NCBI GenBank assembly: GCA_949282265.1
Contig: CASDOZ010000014.1
Coordinates: forward strand, 1 to 53,146
Direction: 5' to 3'
DNA length: 53,146 bases
Source: an uncultured Bacteroidales bacterium
Lineage (GTDB): Bacteria; Bacteroidota; Bacteroidia; Bacteroidales; Paludibacteraceae
Part shown: piece by piece, positions 8,697 through 16,386 of the stretch
Position numbering within the stretch: position 1 is the stretch's first letter
Layout of the letters: each line of letters begins with the position of its first letter
Notes under the pieces: generated by a model
What the model was told of the DNA's origin: nothing
Database searches by the model: none
The model's input: only the letters and a program-made list of their open reading frames with translations
Program-made: the position numbers and the translations under genes

Positions 8697-8825
8697 TTGC
8701 TGGTTCCCCACTCTCTCCATACCAAACAAAAAACATACACTGGCAAATGTGAATTTGAAAATGGAAGTATGGGACCTTATCTGAGACGCCTTACACGACT
8801 GTTTATGCAACAACAGGCCGTTGGA
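8697..8825 (+). repeat. Degenerate copy B of the addB-like promoter and 5' end
   Basis: It resembles 24113-24250: the CACTCTCTCCATACCAAACA upstream segment, an A-rich run, a mutated -7 box (TACACTGG in place of TACATTTG), then an ATG at 8769 opening MGPYLRRLTRLFMQQQA, very close to the intact N-terminus MEPYLKRLARLFMQQQA. Similarity stops after about 20 codons. This is a 5' fragment and not a gene. Confidence 0.75.
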
Positions 8826-8933
8826 TTGGTATATGGAGGTATTGCAAAAAACAAAGGAAACACGGCTCAACAACCATTTGCCAGCGACCGCTGGCTTTAC
8901 ATGACAGCTTTGCCTGCTTGCCAGCACCGAAAA

Positions 8934-9536
8934 TCACCGCATATCTTCATGGCTTGTCGAACCAGACTTAATAAGCTCTAACAGCGTGAGGCCATTTTTG
9001 TTACCAACAACAAAAGCTATGGGAGGATGTCCCTCCTGGATAAGGTTCTCAATATAAATCGGTTCTCCAAAAACAAAAAGGCTGCACATAAACGTGTTAC
9101 CAACCCTCAACTTCGAATTGCTTGCTTTTTCCACAACAAATGTACGGTTTCCCATATAGCGGAACAGGCAATGGCGGTTAGGCAGCCAGCCCACCTCAAT
9201 CATATCCCCCTCTTTCAAGTGCTGGCTCTCTATGTGTTGTGTCAATATCATTTCTGATTGGACATCATTTTCGTTATCCAGCTCTTTTAAAAAATCATCC
9301 CAATCACCATAACCGATAAACCTGGACAATAGATTTAGAGTACTGTTACGCGTTCGCGAAGCACCGTCCACATAACCCCATAGGCGTTTTAAGGTACTCG
9401 TGCTAATAGTTTCGTGCAATTGTTCCCACACGGCCCCAGAAAGATAATCAAAATCAGTCGGAGTTTTGACCTTACGATTAATAGAAAGTTCTATTCTATG
9501 TCGCAGTTCTGTTATTTCAGGGCTCTTTTTGTCCAT
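8934..9536 (-). CDS. Conserved 200-aa protein of unknown function, paralogue 2
   Basis: The start at 9536 (MDKKSPEITELRHRIE) matches paralogue 1 (4129-4731) position for position, and both are 200 aa. Most residues are shared, including FDYLSGAVWEQLHE, STLKRLWGYVDGA, the RNSTLNLLSRFIGYGDWDDFLKEL region and the beta-rich C-terminus with DMIEVGWLPNRHC and VGNTFMCSLF. No signal peptide or membrane segment. It is divergent from the ion-channel operon, and the intervening region carries a five-unit 10-bp repeat that could be its operator. A regulatory role is inferred from arrangement only. Confidence 0.75.
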   Translation of the reverse strand: MDKKSPEITELRHRIELSINRKVKTPTDFDYLSGAVWEQLHETISTSTLKRLWGYVDGASRTRNSTLNLLSRFIGYGDWDDFLKELDNENDVQSEMILTQHIESQHLKEGDMIEVGWLPNRHCLFRYMGNRTFVVEKASNSKLRVGNTFMCSLFVFGEPIYIENLIQEGHPPIAFVVGNKNGLTLLELIKSGSTSHEDMR

Positions 9537-9594
9537 TCTTTTTCTTTTCAAATTACAAAATTGCTAAAATTCCATTCTCTTGCCAAGCATTTGT

Positions 9595-9641
9595 TTGGTT
9601 CTTATTGGTTCATGTTGGTTCATATTGGTTCTTTTTGGGTC
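9595..9641. repeat. Five-unit TTGGTTC array with exact 10-bp period
   Basis: TTGGTTC occurs at 9595, 9605, 9615 and 9625, and a degenerate TTGGGTC at 9635, so every unit starts exactly 10 bases after the previous one, close to one helical turn. On the other strand the core is GAACCAA, which also begins the elements at 9869 and 14442, just upstream of -33 boxes. It lies between a divergent gene pair. It is probably an operator array; otherwise the 430-base gap shows only the channel promoter. Confidence 0.6.
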
Positions 9642-9868
9642 TTGCTATCCGATGTGTTTGGATGTTGTTGCCTTTTACCTTACATTTGCAATTTAGCGTT
9701 GCCATATCAACCAACCCGCAGCTTCTATTCACATTTTTTTTGCAGAAACTCCAATCATTTCACCTTGCATATCCAATCAAAACCAATCACGTTTTTGTCG
9801 GATTACGAAAAATCACATCCCCTCCCTGCTAAAAACAAGCATTTTATACCTGCTTTCCTTGCAGATAT

Positions 9869-9914
9869 GAACCAAAAAGAATTTTGGTTGGTTATGGTAA
9901 GATGTTTAATTTTG
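9869..9914 (+). promoter_or_regulatory. Promoter with GAACCAAAAAGAA element, channel operon
   Basis: The element GAACCAAAAAGAA occupies 9869-9881. It is followed by -33 TTTG at 9883-9886 and a perfect -7 TAATTTTG at 9907-9914 (20-base spacer). The element starts 14 bases before the -33 box and the two TTTG cores are 28 bases apart, exactly as at 6338 and 14442. Confidence 0.65.
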
Positions 9915-9979
9915 CAAACCTGTTATTAACGGGCAAACAATCATTTGCATATTCCAACAACCATAACCAATTGAATTTC

Positions 9980-10765
9980 ATGAAAAAAGACAGCTTCTTT
10001 TTAAAATTGTTCATGAATGACAAGTTCATTCTGTTTTTCATTCTATTGAATACAACCATGATTTATCTGCAGGAAAGCAACCTGCATGATTTGTGGATTG
10101 TCATTGTTGATGTTGTTTGCACCTGTGTCTTTGTGGTGGAAATGGTTTGCAAACATATAGTGCTTGGAGTCAAAAAATACTGGTCGTCCGGTTGGAACCG
10201 CCTGGATGGTATCTTGGTCATTCTCTCTTTGCCCTCTTTGATATCACTGGTTTTGCCAATTGAAATGATGAGCCTTTCATTCCTGTTGGCTTTGCGCGTA
10301 TTGCGCGTATTCCGTTTTTTCCGCATATTCCATTTCTTCCCCAATTTTTCCCAGATAGCACGGGGGTTCGCAAATGCAATGAAACAGTCCTATGCCGTAT
10401 TCGCTGGACTTATGATTATCATTTTGCTCTTTGCCTTGATCAGTTGTGCCATCTATAAAGACGTAGCCCCTGAGTTTTTTGCAACCCCCACCGATTCCAT
10501 TTATTCCATTTTCCGGCTTTTTACCATAGAGGGATGGTATGAAATTCCAGATACAATAGCAAATAACGCTTCTCCTGCCTTGGCGCGCTTCACCCGCATT
10601 TATTTCAGCGCACTGTTAGTTTTGGGAGGCATCATAGGGGTTTCTTTGGTCAATTCTGTTTTCGTAGATGCCATGGTGAGCGATAATAATGATAACCTGG
10701 AAAAAAAGATAGATGCCTTGGAAAAGAAAATAGACCAATTGATTGAAAAGAAAAAGAATGATTAA
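9980..10765 (+). CDS. NaChBac-like voltage-sensing cation channel
   Basis: The start at 9980 (MKKDSFFLKLF) gives 261 aa, the usual size for single-domain bacterial sodium channels. Four helices are followed by an S4-like segment (residues 104-118, LALRVLRVFRFFRIF, with Arg at 106, 109, 112 and 115). A pore loop then carries TIEGW at 182-186, corresponding to the TLESW filter of NaChBac, with S6 to about 232. The C-terminal heptad helix (238-260, LEKKIDALEKKIDQLIEKK) matches the tetramerising coiled coil of this family. Gly replaces the filter Ser, so ion selectivity is uncertain. It opens an operon with a lipoprotein, a Sel1-repeat protein and a peptidase. Confidence 0.88.
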   Translation: MKKDSFFLKLFMNDKFILFFILLNTTMIYLQESNLHDLWIVIVDVVCTCVFVVEMVCKHIVLGVKKYWSSGWNRLDGILVILSLPSLISLVLPIEMMSLSFLLALRVLRVFRFFRIFHFFPNFSQIARGFANAMKQSYAVFAGLMIIILLFALISCAIYKDVAPEFFATPTDSIYSIFRLFTIEGWYEIPDTIANNASPALARFTRIYFSALLVLGGIIGVSLVNSVFVDAMVSDNNDNLEKKIDALEKKIDQLIEKKKND

Positions 10766-10774
10766 CTTGATAAA

Positions 10775-12088
10775 ATGATGGATAAAACACTGCATGCCAT
10801 GACAAAATCGTTTGCAATAATAAGTATGGCTTTGGTTTTACTGACAGCCTGTGCCAACACCGGTAAACCAAGAATGCCGGAAGAAGAAAGAAACCGTTAT
10901 GACAGTACGTTAACACAAGTACAAGAACTGGAAAGGACACTGGATGGAATTCATCTGGCCGGTTTGTCGGAACAAAGAAAACTATGGGATGCAAGACAAG
11001 AGTTGCATTATGATTATAATCCCATGGATATGGATTCGACGGCAATCGCATTATGCCAGCAACTGAAAGACAGAACACAGGCCGTACGTTCCGCAATAGA
11101 TGTAGCCATGCAAGACATTGTCAAAAACCAGGTGTTGGTAGTTATGGAAAAAGACGACTATCTAATGGAAGCAATCGAAAGTTTTCCAGTCTATCTGCAT
11201 AAAGGCGATGTCCTGAAATTCAACATTTACATGGAGAAACCGTGCGATGTCCGCATTTATAACGCTGACAGCCGTTCCATGGTTAAGTCCTATATCGGAA
11301 GAACCACAATCGAGGACAGTTTGCCTATTAAGAACAAAGCCATTTATCTGGTAGAGGTGAATCCGCGCACAACCCAATACGCATCATTGGATATTGTTTA
11401 TTCTGCGCCAACTGTGGAACGGTACATGCACCCCCAATTAGTCAAAACAGAAATAGTGGAAGGCAAAAAAGGAGGATTCCGCGTTTTGTCGGCAAAAGGA
11501 ATTGATATGAGAAATATCTTTGACGAACCGCGTTCATTTACCCTTCGAAGCCAGTTCAAATCGGTTTTCTCAGGTAATAGCCGCGCCGTGGTAGCCTTAC
11601 AGATACCGAAAGGTGCAACCGACGTCATGTATAACCTGCGTATCTCCACAAGCGAACAGGCACGTAATGCCGACGGAAAATTCTATGATAACATGTCCAC
11701 ATCTTATCGCAAAATACGTTTCCTGGGATTGCCGCTCTATGAATCACAAAGAGGCATAGGGCTCCTTTCCCAACTGCTGGATGACAACAGGCCTTTACGT
11801 GAAGAGGATGTCTATTGTGACATGTATGTGTTTGCCGACCCTGCACAGGCAAGACGGTTCCAGAATGGAGAACCCACATCCGCACTAAGGTATAATGTTG
11901 ATTATTCTACCATGGGGACACAATCATGCAACGGACGCATTCCCACCCAAGGGCTTCGTACCATCTATCTCGGATTTGAAAATGCACGCATGCGCTATAC
12001 CACCTACATATGGATTGAGGCCGTTGCAGCCATTCCTGTTACCGAATATTTCCAGGCAGAATACACCGTAGTGGATATGCCGTTATAA
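10775..12088 (+). CDS. Lipoprotein of unknown function
   Basis: A 437-aa protein beginning 10 bases after the channel stop. The signal peptide ends in lipobox LLTAC at about residue 26. The mature protein begins with a helical, charged segment (RYDSTLTQVQELERTLDG). Beta-rich segments follow, including a region around residues 130-200 (VYLHKGDVLKFNIYMEKPCDVRIYNAD) that looks like a jelly-roll or Ig-like fold, and a second beta region near the C-terminus. No catalytic motif or known family is recognised. Its place directly behind the ion channel suggests an envelope-side partner, which is inference. Confidence 0.75.
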   Translation: MMDKTLHAMTKSFAIISMALVLLTACANTGKPRMPEEERNRYDSTLTQVQELERTLDGIHLAGLSEQRKLWDARQELHYDYNPMDMDSTAIALCQQLKDRTQAVRSAIDVAMQDIVKNQVLVVMEKDDYLMEAIESFPVYLHKGDVLKFNIYMEKPCDVRIYNADSRSMVKSYIGRTTIEDSLPIKNKAIYLVEVNPRTTQYASLDIVYSAPTVERYMHPQLVKTEIVEGKKGGFRVLSAKGIDMRNIFDEPRSFTLRSQFKSVFSGNSRAVVALQIPKGATDVMYNLRISTSEQARNADGKFYDNMSTSYRKIRFLGLPLYESQRGIGLLSQLLDDNRPLREEDVYCDMYVFADPAQARRFQNGEPTSALRYNVDYSTMGTQSCNGRIPTQGLRTIYLGFENARMRYTTYIWIEAVAAIPVTEYFQAEYTVVDMPL

Positions 12089-12116
12089 TTTATAAACAAA
12101 AAAAACACATTTCATC

Positions 12117-13580
12117 ATGAAAAATAAGTGGGTACTCTTTTTAATGTCTTTTTTGTCTTTCACCCAAAGCCACGCACAAGGTTTTACGTTGGAAGAACTT
12201 CCTGTCTCGGCTATTATAGAGCGAGGCAATGCAGGCAATGTTGCTTCCCAGTATTATTTGGCCTACTCCTATTATACGGGGCAACGGGTCGGACAAGACT
12301 TTGAAAAGGCCGTATATTGGGCCACAAAAGCCGCTGAGAAAGGAAATGCACAGGCACAACTTCTTTTGGGCAACTGTTATAGGGACGGGAAAGGAGTGAG
12401 GCAAGACAAACTGAATACAGTATATTGGTATACCAAAGCTGCTGAACAAGGATTAGCCAGTGCCCAATTTGAATTGGCCAATTGTTATTTTTATGGCAAG
12501 GGACTCAAAGAAAATCCCCAGAAAGCTGTAGAACTGTATAAAAAAGCGGCAGAGGCAGGAATGGTAGAGGCACAATATAACCTTGCTTCCTGTTATTATA
12601 ACGGAACGGGAGCATCTCTTGATTTTTCCGAAGCCATCAAATGGTTTACGAAAGCAGCCAACCAGGGCGACAAGAATGCGCAGTTTAACCTGGGTGTATG
12701 CTATTCGGAAGGAAATGGCTGTGTACCCGACTTACAGAAAGCTGCATATTGGTACAAAAAATCAGGCAAGGCACAAGCAGAATTAGCCCGTTTGTACGAA
12801 TGGGAAGAATATAACAAAGATGTCCAGGAATATTACCGGCAAACCCTGCACGATGCCTATTTGGGCAACGAAAAGGCACAGCTTGCCATTGCACAGGCCT
12901 ATGCAATGGGAATAGCAAGAAAACAGGAACCGGATAAGGCCATTTATTGGTACGCCAAGGCCGCCGAGCAAGGGAATGCAACGGCCATCAATAACTTAGG
13001 CATTATTTATATGACTGGCAATATCGTTCCAAAAGATCTGAAAAAGGCCATTTTATGGTTTGAAAAAGGTACACATTTGGACAATCCAAAGTTTGATTAT
13101 TTACTGGCAACCTGCTACAAAGAAGACGGCCAATACGAAAAAGCAGTTGAACATTACACAAAAGCAGCCGCCAAACAGCATCCGGAAGCTATCCGCTGTC
13201 TGGCTGACTGTTATTATTTTGGCAAAGGCGTTGAACAGAACCAGGAACTGGCGGCCCAAGGCTATTTTGATGCCACCCAGCTTGACGATGACTACGCCTT
13301 TTTCTTGTTGGCCAATTGTTTCTTGGAAGGACATGGCGTACCGCAGGATTATGCAGCGGCCTTGGAGTTGCTCCAAATAGCATCCGACAGGGGAATCACA
13401 CCGGCGCAATACAGATTAGGGCGTTGTTATGAAGAAGGGACTGGTACAGCAAAAAACCTGCAGTCGGCCATTTATTACTACACCAAAGCTGCCGAGAGCG
13501 GGGATTTAAGGTCACAGGAAACACTCAAAGCCATTAATGATTCCATAGAAATGGAAATGAAAAAAAATGGCGATTTGTAA
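12117..13580 (+). CDS. Exported Sel1-like repeat protein
   Basis: A 487-aa protein with a cleavable signal peptide (ending SHAQG near residue 22) and no lipobox. The rest is made of about a dozen Sel1-like repeats of 36 residues with the pattern A...LG.CY..G.GV..D...A..WY.KAAEQG.A.AQ (clear units at 12290-12470 and 13390-13510). Sel1 solenoids bind partner proteins, often at the bacterial surface. It lies 28 bases downstream of the lipoprotein, in the channel operon. No enzymatic function is expected. A scaffold for the channel or lipoprotein is a reasonable guess. Confidence 0.88.
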   Translation: MKNKWVLFLMSFLSFTQSHAQGFTLEELPVSAIIERGNAGNVASQYYLAYSYYTGQRVGQDFEKAVYWATKAAEKGNAQAQLLLGNCYRDGKGVRQDKLNTVYWYTKAAEQGLASAQFELANCYFYGKGLKENPQKAVELYKKAAEAGMVEAQYNLASCYYNGTGASLDFSEAIKWFTKAANQGDKNAQFNLGVCYSEGNGCVPDLQKAAYWYKKSGKAQAELARLYEWEEYNKDVQEYYRQTLHDAYLGNEKAQLAIAQAYAMGIARKQEPDKAIYWYAKAAEQGNATAINNLGIIYMTGNIVPKDLKKAILWFEKGTHLDNPKFDYLLATCYKEDGQYEKAVEHYTKAAAKQHPEAIRCLADCYYFGKGVEQNQELAAQGYFDATQLDDDYAFFLLANCFLEGHGVPQDYAAALELLQIASDRGITPAQYRLGRCYEEGTGTAKNLQSAIYYYTKAAESGDLRSQETLKAINDSIEMEMKKNGDL

Positions 13581-13591
13581 TCTTGTGCCGT

Positions 13592-14218
13592 ATGCCAGCC
13601 TCAGTAACAGTTGGTCCCAACATATTGTTAACGGGTTTTGAACCTTTCGGGCAGTGTAATGTCAATACCTCATGGGAGATAGTCGCAGCCATACCCGGAT
13701 TGCCGGGCATGTCGCTAACAAAACTTTTGCTTCCCGTTGCTTTTAAAGCCTCTGTGGATATTCTCCTACAGAAAATAGATGAACTGCAACCGGATTTCGT
13801 TGTTAGTTTGGGACAGGCTTCTTCTCGAGATACTTTTTCTTTGGAGCGTGTGGCGGTCAATATAGCCGACGCCAGACAACCGGATAATGAAGTATATCGT
13901 CCACAAAATCTTGTCATTTCTCCGGCAGGACAAAGACAATATGCTTCCACCTTGCCAATTTTTGATATCTTCCATACATTGCAATCGCATGGCATACCCG
14001 TAAGCCTGTCCGACAGTGCTGGCACCTATGTCTGCAACCATTTGATGTATAACACATTGCATTATATCACCGTGAAAGAACTGCCTGTGAAAGCAGGCTT
14101 CATCCATGTCCCTGGAATTGCCAGACTCTCAGCAGCAAATGCAACGCTGAATATGGAGGCTATGCAAAAGGCATTGGTGCTAACGCTTGAAACCTTGCGT
14201 GATGGATTTGCACGCTAA
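13592..14218 (+). CDS. pcp: Pyroglutamyl-peptidase I-like protein (peptidase family C15)
   Basis: The start at 13592 (MPASVTVGPNILLTGFEPFG) is the first ATG; a TTG nine bases earlier is possible. At 208 aa it is close to the usual length of about 215. It has the family signature LLTGFEPFG, the ERVAVN segment with the catalytic Glu, SAGTYVCNHLMY with the nucleophilic Cys, and GFIHVPGI with the catalytic His, so the triad is complete. The enzyme removes N-terminal pyroglutamate from peptides in the cytoplasm. Its gene ends the channel/Sel1 operon, only 11 bases after the Sel1 stop, which is an unusual setting for a housekeeping peptidase. Confidence 0.82.
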   Translation: MPASVTVGPNILLTGFEPFGQCNVNTSWEIVAAIPGLPGMSLTKLLLPVAFKASVDILLQKIDELQPDFVVSLGQASSRDTFSLERVAVNIADARQPDNEVYRPQNLVISPAGQRQYASTLPIFDIFHTLQSHGIPVSLSDSAGTYVCNHLMYNTLHYITVKELPVKAGFIHVPGIARLSAANATLNMEAMQKALVLTLETLRDGFAR

Positions 14219-14441
14219 GTGGCTTCATTTCCATTAAGCACCGTTTTATGCCATTTCGTTTCTTGTTGTTTCTTTTTTTTCATTGATTATTGTTGTAATT
14301 TTTCAGTCGTTTGTTGTTGATATGCCGTTTTCTCGCAGGCAAACAACAACCCCAATATAGCCATAACATATTATATACCAACAATATACAAACACACCCT
14401 TATAACCTATCCACAGATAATTTCCATACCGATAAAAATAA

Positions 14442-14487
14442 GAACCAAAAAGAACTTTGCAAAAATTAATAGAATACTTTTATTTTG
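14442..14487 (+). promoter_or_regulatory. Promoter with GAACCAAAAAGAA element, third accessory operon
   Basis: GAACCAAAAAGAA at 14442-14454 is identical to 9869-9881. The -33 TTTG is at 14456-14459 and a near-consensus -7 TTATTTTG at 14480-14487. The distances (14 bases from element to -33; 28 between the TTTG cores) equal those at the channel promoter. The remainder of the 350-base gap after the peptidase gene is AT-rich without a gene. Confidence 0.6.
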
Positions 14488-14565
14488 TGAAATCTTAAAA
14501 ACAAGGAGGTCTCTGACCTTTTATAATGTAAATGACATTCACAAGAATTATTAATCGGCTTTACC

Positions 14566-14739
14566 ATGGGATTGATTAAAGGACTTTCTTTTTCTCTTTC
14601 GAGAGCAGTCGGCATTTCCGGACTCAAAACCAAAATTGCCCGCAAGACGGGCATACCCACTACCCGCCAAGGATTGGAGCGCAAGATAGGAGCTTCTGTT
14701 TTGAATGCAGCAACAGGAAAAAAACAGAAAAGAAGATAA
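14566..14739 (+). CDS. 57-aa basic protein of unknown function
   Basis: A small gene beginning MGLIKGLSFSLSRAVGISGL, continuing KTKIARKTGIPTTRQG and ending in a Lys/Arg-rich tail (GKKQKRR). I recall similar short Bacteroidota proteins with a K.KI.RKTGIP.TR.G core, but no function is known to me. The strong positive charge suggests nucleic-acid or membrane binding. It is the first gene after the shared promoter element at 14442, 78 bases downstream of its -7 box, and precedes the PD-(D/E)XK gene by 54 bases, so a common transcript is likely. Confidence 0.6.
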   Translation: MGLIKGLSFSLSRAVGISGLKTKIARKTGIPTTRQGLERKIGASVLNAATGKKQKRR

Positions 14740-14793
14740 TAAACCTCTGTGAGACATGTTCAACCAATTAAAGATTCAGCAATAATAGTGAGT

Positions 14794-16158
14794 ATGGGAA
14801 AAAATGGTATTGTTCTTAATAGAATGTATGTTGGGGAATACATTTTTAAAAATCTCGGTCACGAGATAATCAATATGTATGCAGCTGACAATGGCAAACA
14901 TTATTTGTATCTGAACGCTACGGGTAACTACGAAAAAAAGCATAAGGGACGGATTGATACCATGTTGCTTACAAAATCGCACAAGCAAAATGTGGTAGAA
15001 GTTATTGGTCTGGCTACGGGGCTGGAAGATGTTCCTGGGGCAAACCTGCCACTCGAGAGAGATAAAAAAAAGACGAACGAAGCCATATTGGATGCCCAAA
15101 AGAAGTATATCAATGAGCAAGATGGCGGTATAACTTATGGTGGCGTATCAATACTCCAGATATTCAACGATGCCGAGCAACAGAGTATCTTTATTACATA
15201 TCAGGCAAAGAATTTTTACAAACCAAATGGCCAAGTATTTATAGCTTTTGATAGTAAATATACCAATAAAGATATACCACATGGTGCACTATTGGTAAAA
15301 TTAAGCCAACTTAATTGGGCAAAGACCTCACTTAAACAATATATCTACCCGGAAAGTGCAGATAAGGATTATCAAACAATTAGGGATTTGGTAAATAATA
15401 GCGATTTATGGAAAGAAAACAAAACAAAAGTTAATAGTAATGCAGATATTGCCAAACGCGAAATTTCGTTGATTGATATTTGCCATCTACAAAACGATGA
15501 AAATTGTTTCTCTGATATGCTTGCATATTTTATGGAGCAGGAACGTTATAGAGGGTTATGGGAGGAATTTTTCGAAAAGGCGAAATGCTACTCCAACGGT
15601 TGTTCACTTGGTATTAAATTGAAGGGAAGTTACTCTGTCACTCGTGAAAAAGAAGCAAAAATTGATGGTGTTGATAGCAAAAAGTGTCCCAATGGTGGCC
15701 GCATAGATTTGTTTATTCGTGACCAAGGGAAAAATATCGTGGTTATTGAAAATAAAATCAAGTCGGATATTAATAGCATCAGTACGGACAAGAATCATAG
15801 CAACCAGTTAAGAAGATATTATAATTATGTTAACTGGCTGATTAAAAAGGAAGGTAATGGCAATGAAATAACTCCTCATTTCTTGATTATGGCACCTAAC
15901 TATAACATTCCTGATGTGGAAGAAGAGAGGGATAAAAATCAAGAATTGTTAGTTCCTCAGATGAGCGACATATATAAAATTATTACATACAAAGAGTTGT
16001 ACGATTTTTTGAGTACCAAGAAAAAAGAATTCGAAAACGATGCAAATTTCGTAGCTTTTTATGGGTCAATGCGACGGCATACTTATTCGAATGTAAATGC
16101 CTATCTGTATTATGAAATGGAAAAAAAATTCATTCGTCGTATAAAGGAATTTTTGTGA
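14794..16158 (+). CDS. PD-(D/E)XK nuclease-superfamily protein
   Basis: The ATG at 14794 (MGKNGIVLNRMYVGEYI) is preferred; an in-frame ATG at 14749 adds 15 weakly protein-like residues. The product is 454 aa. The N-terminal half is a beta-rich unknown domain with YLYLNATG and ITYGGVSILQIF. The C-terminal half carries the nuclease core: Glu-rich ISLIDICHLQNDENCFSDMLAYF, then GGRIDLFI (Asp), then IVVIENKIKSD (Glu-x-Lys) and a QL.RYYNYV helix, as in the PDDEXK_4-like group. The acidic and Lys residues of the active site are present. It is probably a DNA nuclease acting in defence; the target is unknown. Confidence 0.72.
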   Translation: MGKNGIVLNRMYVGEYIFKNLGHEIINMYAADNGKHYLYLNATGNYEKKHKGRIDTMLLTKSHKQNVVEVIGLATGLEDVPGANLPLERDKKKTNEAILDAQKKYINEQDGGITYGGVSILQIFNDAEQQSIFITYQAKNFYKPNGQVFIAFDSKYTNKDIPHGALLVKLSQLNWAKTSLKQYIYPESADKDYQTIRDLVNNSDLWKENKTKVNSNADIAKREISLIDICHLQNDENCFSDMLAYFMEQERYRGLWEEFFEKAKCYSNGCSLGIKLKGSYSVTREKEAKIDGVDSKKCPNGGRIDLFIRDQGKNIVVIENKIKSDINSISTDKNHSNQLRRYYNYVNWLIKKEGNGNEITPHFLIMAPNYNIPDVEEERDKNQELLVPQMSDIYKIITYKELYDFLSTKKKEFENDANFVAFYGSMRRHTYSNVNAYLYYEMEKKFIRRIKEFL

Positions 16159-16226
16159 TAAAAAAGGTCGGATATGCATGGTCGTAAAAGGTGAGTTGTT
16201 TCCCTCCTGCATATTAAATGATTGCA

Positions 16227-16337
16227 ATGGAAAAACATAATTTCCTCTACGATAACGAGCTTTTGGATAAAACCAAGGAGTGCTTTGTGCTGGCATTCCA
16301 CAAAAAAAACAGACAAAATAAATTATCTAATTATTAA
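16227..16337 (+). CDS. Possible 36-aa peptide or gene remnant
   Basis: A short frame MEKHNFLYDNELLDKTKECF ending with a Lys/Asn-rich tail. Residue composition looks natural (no rare-codon runs), and it sits 69 bases after the nuclease gene and 49 bases before the LRR gene. It could be a real small protein or the start of a gene that decayed; nothing similar is known to me. Confidence 0.3.
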   Translation: MEKHNFLYDNELLDKTKECFVLAFHKKNRQNKLSNY

Positions 16338-16386
16338 CCAATCTGCATTGCTTTGTGATGAAGCGGATAATAAAGAGAAAAATAAT

